This document shows positions 6,597 through 8,611 of a stretch of DNA of 8,611 nucleotides, in pieces. Location: contig JAHJSK010000015.1 of NCBI GenBank assembly GCA_018830365.1, positions 1 through 8,611 of the forward strand, written 5' to 3'. Origin of the DNA: Patescibacteria group bacterium. GTDB lineage: Bacteria; Patescibacteriota; Minisyncoccia; Minisyncoccales; CG1-02-41-26. The stretch's first letter is position 1, and each line of letters opens with the position of its first letter. A model generated the notes under the pieces. That model was not told where the DNA came from. It searched no databases and was given only the letters and a program-made list of their open reading frames with translations. The position numbers and the translations under genes were made by a program.

Positions 6597-6753
6597 CATT
6601 AAATCATCGCTAACATCCTCGCCAACATAATTGGCCCGCACAGCCAATTCTTATGATCAAATCATACTAGTCAAAAACGGAACGGCTTCGCCTTTATTGC
6701 GATGTTGTAAAACCACAGATTATCGCTGAATTGGTATTGGTGTAGGGGTTGAA
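6597..6753. other. intergenic segment downstream of the protease gene, no gene seen
   Basis: This is the protease 3' flank. The only structure found is a 7-bp hairpin, 6629-6635 pairing 6643-6649 (aattggc/gccaatt) with a 7-base loop. No open frame with family features continues from either side. Confidence 0.5.
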
Positions 6754-7953
6754 TTACGGCTGTATGGCATTATACGCATTTACCAACCCCCAACCATAAA
6801 AATTGTCAAATCCCGCAGATCCCAAATCATTTGCTCGGTCTTGTAATTTTTTTTGCACCTCGTCCGGATTCCACTTTCCATCAGTGTTAACATCATACGC
6901 GCCAACCGGAGTATTCAAGATAAGAGCGGTGGAGCCGGCAACATGTGGAGCAGCCATAGAAGTTCCGGAAAGTGTTGCATAGCCGGAGCCTTTGTAGGTT
7001 GAATAAATTGAAACGCCTGGCGCGGCTAAATCTATTTCTGGTCCACGGCTTGACCAACTGGCAATAACATTATTTTGGTCGGTTGCCGAGACGGCAATTA
7101 CCTCCGAGTAAGCAGCCGGGAAAGTGACTGATCCGCCTGAATTTCCAGCCGCAGCTACTATCACAACGCCTGCCCCTTTTGCCACGGCCACCGCGTCATG
7201 AAGTGACTGAATATCCGAGTTTGTTCCAAGGCTCATATTTACAACCTGCATGTGGTTCGCTACTGCCCATTGAATGCCCTCAATAATGTCAGAGAGGTAT
7301 CCTGAACCGGTTGCGTCCAATGCTTTAATTGCGTACAAGTCCGCGTTTGGTCCGACGCCAACAACGCCGACTGTGTTATTCAGCGCCGCGACAATACCGG
7401 CAACATGTGAACCATGACCGTTGTCATCGTTCCAACTCTTGCGAGGGTTAATGGTATTCACTCCGCCTTTTACATTAGCCTTCAGATCTGGATGTTTGTT
7501 AGATATGCCAGTATCAATAATTCCGACTTTCACCGGGTCAGCGGTGTTTCCTGTTGGCCACACCAATTCCGCGTCAATCCGGTCAATACCCCAAGGAAGA
7601 ACTTGAGATAACGATACTATCCTCTCACCGCCTCCCTTACGATCAAGAGCTTCAACAATAACATCTTCGTCAACGCGAATCACTGATGAATGCGCCTTTA
7701 GTTTTTCTGTAGCAGCTCGAGAAGGCAACCGCACTACTTTAGCGCCAATCAAATCAAGGTTTTTCATTTTGACGCCGCCCGCTTGTCTAATAATTTCATC
7801 CTTTACAACATCATTGATCCCGACATGGAACACAACGATCTTTCGGCCGCTGTTGTCGCTTGCCTGCGCTGTAGAGAAGTTTGTCTGCCCCGCAAAAAGC
7901 GCCAGACCAAACATCGCCACAATAATTATTACGCTAAAAATAATTTTTTTCAT
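6754..7953 (-). CDS. secreted subtilisin-like serine protease (peptidase family S8)
   Basis: A 399-aa preproenzyme, predicted to be exported and to self-process. Residues 1-31 are a Sec signal peptide (MKK, a hydrophobic run IIFSVIIIVAMFGLALFAG, then AQA before Ser32). An I9-type inhibitor prodomain lies at about 38-103. The S8 domain follows from about 118. The catalytic triad is D147 (GIIDTGI), H180 (NGHGSHVAG) and S332 (GTSMAAPHVAG); N271 (AAAGNSG) is the oxyanion-hole Asn. A stretch at 354-365 (DVNTDGKWNPDE) has the spacing of an EF-hand calcium loop. The protein ends soon after the catalytic domain, with no anchor or sorting tail. The start is set by the signal peptide; no Shine-Dalgarno is near it. 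The gene converges on the first tRNA and is roughly half GC, well above nrdD. The substrate is unknown. Confidence 0.94.
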   Translation of the reverse strand: MKKIIFSVIIIVAMFGLALFAGQTNFSTAQASDNSGRKIVVFHVGINDVVKDEIIRQAGGVKMKNLDLIGAKVVRLPSRAATEKLKAHSSVIRVDEDVIVEALDRKGGGERIVSLSQVLPWGIDRIDAELVWPTGNTADPVKVGIIDTGISNKHPDLKANVKGGVNTINPRKSWNDDNGHGSHVAGIVAALNNTVGVVGVGPNADLYAIKALDATGSGYLSDIIEGIQWAVANHMQVVNMSLGTNSDIQSLHDAVAVAKGAGVVIVAAAGNSGGSVTFPAAYSEVIAVSATDQNNVIASWSSRGPEIDLAAPGVSIYSTYKGSGYATLSGTSMAAPHVAGSTALILNTPVGAYDVNTDGKWNPDEVQKKLQDRANDLGSAGFDNFYGWGLVNAYNAIQP

Positions 7954-7998
7954 AAAATATATTATTAAATTTTTAAATCTTTTTTCGACCTTTTTTAA

Positions 7999-8007
7999 AT
8001 TTTAACA
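7999..8007 (-). promoter_or_regulatory. candidate extended -10 promoter of the protease gene
   Basis: On the minus strand TGTTAAAAT reads as an extended -10 (TG, one base, TAAAAT). Transcription would start about 39 bases before the protease start codon. No convincing -35 box stands upstream and the surroundings are very AT-rich, so this is weak. Confidence 0.28.
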
Positions 8008-8078
8008 CTTTCTCTGATATTTTAAATGAAATTTTTTTAAAAATCTAGGCGGGCAAGCTCGAGAAAGTAAAAATCTTG

Positions 8079-8109
8079 CCCCGTTAGATAATTTCATATC
8101 TAACTGGGG
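8079..8109. terminator. hairpin with flanking T-rich tracts, possible terminator
   Basis: Positions 8079-8090 pair with 8097-8109 (CCCCGTTAGATA with TATCTAAC-t-GGGG): 12 pairs, one bulged T and a 6-base loop. Plus-strand sequence after it is TGAATTTTTGTTTT, and minus-strand sequence after it is GCAAGATTTTTACTTT, so it could stop transcription either way. A second short stem, 8051-8057 with 8075-8081, overlaps one arm. No gene in this window obviously needs it. Confidence 0.45.
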
Positions 8110-8140
8110 TGAATTTTTGTTTTCCCTCGCTTCGTTTGAA

Positions 8141-8177
8141 AATAAAACATTTTGGTTGTGAATTTTCAAAAAATTGA
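8141..8177 (+). repeat. displaced second copy of the tRNA upstream repeat
   Basis: This matches 6297-6336 apart from a 3-base gap and one substitution. In the first locus it directly precedes tRNA-Arg; here 129 bases separate it from the second tRNA. Those bases hold the hairpin at 8186-8212 and another promoter-like stretch, so the arrangement looks like an insertion or replacement between upstream region and tRNA. Confidence 0.7.
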
Positions 8178-8185
8178 CCAGATAA

Positions 8186-8212
8186 GCAATTTTTCTCGGA
8201 GAGAAAAATTGC
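8186..8212. repeat. 12-bp perfect hairpin upstream of the second tRNA-Arg
   Basis: GCAATTTTTCTC (8186-8197) pairs perfectly with GAGAAAAATTGC (8201-8212) around GGA. Flanking CCAG and CTGG extend the stem imperfectly. No T-tract follows on the plus strand. It falls inside the stretch that separates the displaced upstream repeat from the tRNA. Confidence 0.6.
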
Positions 8213-8265
8213 ACTGGCGAGACGTAGTAATGGGATGGTTAGTTGTTGAATAAATGGACCAATGC

Positions 8266-8294
8266 TTTCAAAAAAACACTTTCCGATATATGAT
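8266..8294 (+). promoter_or_regulatory. candidate promoter of the second tRNA-Arg
   Basis: TTTCAA (8266-8271, 3 of 6 to TTGACA) and TATGAT (8289-8294, 5 of 6 to TATAAT) are 17 bp apart, and the tRNA begins 12 bases after the -10 box. The -10 lies in actttccgatatatgataaa (8278-8297), which nearly recurs at 174-191 beside nrdD. Confidence 0.4.
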
Positions 8295-8306
8295 AAACTC
8301 AAATCA

Positions 8307-8379
8307 GCCCCTGTGGCCCAATGGATAAGGTGCCGCGCTTCGGACGCGGAGATTGCGGGTTCGAATCCTGCCAGGGGCA
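8307..8379 (+). tRNA. tRNA-Arg (anticodon TCG), copy 2
   Basis: A complete 73-base cloverleaf. The acceptor stem is GCCCCTG/CAGGGGC. The D stem GCCC/AGGT has a wobble and one mismatch. The anticodon stem is CCGCG/CGCGG with loop CTTCGGA and anticodon TCG at 8340-8342. The variable loop has 5 bases (8350-8354). The T arm is identical to the first gene. The discriminator is A and no CCA is encoded. It shares the acceptor, anticodon loop and T arm with copy 1 but differs in the D stem, anticodon stem and variable loop, so it is not a simple recent duplicate of the whole gene. Confidence 0.94.
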
Positions 8380-8498
8380 CATAAATTTTTCGCTCCGCTC
8401 AAAATTTAAGTATTTGGTAATTTGTAATTGGTAATTGGAAAAAGGAAAAATATTATCAGCGAAAAATTTATTCCTAACTACAAATTACTCACACAAAT
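8354..8498 (+). repeat. 145-bp tRNA-linked direct repeat, copy 2
   Basis: Partner of 6397-6541, offset by 1957 bp, with one mismatch (G8445). It covers the 3' half of the second tRNA-Arg and the following 119 bases. Both interleaved inverted repeats are preserved without change (8381-8394 with 8458-8471; 8417-8426 with 8479-8488). Confidence 0.93.
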
Positions 8499-8549
8499 TA
8501 CAATAAATGTTGTTGGGATTGATAAATAGTCAAAAATTATGATTAAATC

Positions 8550-8588
8550 CACTTGCCTCGCCTCGCGGGAGCTACTGCGAGGCAAGTG
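8550..8588. repeat. GC-rich hairpin near the right edge
   Basis: CACTTGCCTCGC (8550-8561) pairs perfectly over 12 bp with GCGAGGCAAGTG (8577-8588), with a 15-base loop that itself contains CTCGCGGGAG. It is GC-rich within AT-rich sequence, like the element at 6003-6070, but shares only short words such as gcgggagc with it. It could be a terminator or a dispersed palindromic repeat; no long T-tract follows. Confidence 0.6.
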
Positions 8589-8611
8589 CCAAAAATACGC
8601 CCCGGAAATAC

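Noticed and set aside
7414..8005. Plus-strand frames opposite the protease
   Set aside because: They are shadows of a well-supported S8 protease with intact catalytic motifs.
8002..8214. 70-codon minus-strand frame upstream of the protease
   Set aside because: It runs through several hairpins, has no recognisable domain and no ribosome-binding site.
8084..8380. Minus-strand frame beginning MPLAGFEPAISA
   Set aside because: This is the well-known spurious peptide from reading the antisense strand of a tRNA gene; the real feature is tRNA-Arg on the plus strand.
1..8611. Archaeal (DPANN) origin, suggested by the many inteins
   Set aside because: Bacterial -10-like boxes before the tRNAs, terminator-like hairpins and the bacterial signal peptide favour bacteria, though the window alone cannot exclude archaea completely.

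Overview
The window looks like AT-rich chromosomal DNA from a bacterium, most plausibly a Patescibacteria/CPR lineage. That assignment is inference. It rests on an anaerobic (class III) ribonucleotide reductase carrying several inteins, start codons without nearby Shine-Dalgarno sequences, tRNA genes without an encoded CCA, many short palindromes between genes, bacterial -10-like boxes and a bacterial Sec-type signal peptide. TGA ends nrdD, so the UGA-as-glycine code of some CPR groups is not supported.

Layout. Positions 1-130 hold a 22-bp direct repeat and what may be the end of an insertion sequence running off the left edge. Positions 130-169 form an 18-bp hairpin downstream of nrdD. Positions 231-5984 (minus) encode one continuous 1917-aa NrdD precursor: 702 aa of reductase in four exteins interrupted by three inteins (392, 473 and 350 aa), each with two LAGLIDADG-type endonuclease motifs. 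Its upstream region, 5985-6270, holds a GC-rich structured element, a long AT-rich inverted repeat and a TATAAT box. A tRNA-Arg(UCG) follows at 6351-6422 (plus), then a bidirectional terminator-like palindrome. Positions 6754-7953 (minus) encode a secreted subtilisin-like S8 protease, clearly richer in GC than nrdD. A second tRNA-Arg(UCG) lies at 8307-8379 (plus), and a GC-rich hairpin sits near the right edge.

How it fits together. After three protein-splicing events the reductase would have an N-terminal ATP-cone, the catalytic barrel with its thiyl-radical cysteine, and a C-terminal zinc site and glycyl-radical loop. It would make dNTPs without oxygen once activated by NrdG, which is not in this window. 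The protease is an unrelated exported enzyme. The two tRNA genes share a 145-bp segment (tRNA 3' half plus flank) with one mismatch, and these direct repeats bracket the protease.

The strongest points of interest are the triple-intein reductase with one intein directly before the presumed active-site cysteine, the tRNA-linked direct repeats around the protease, and two separate intergenic elements whose inverted repeats interleave in A-B-A'-B' order.
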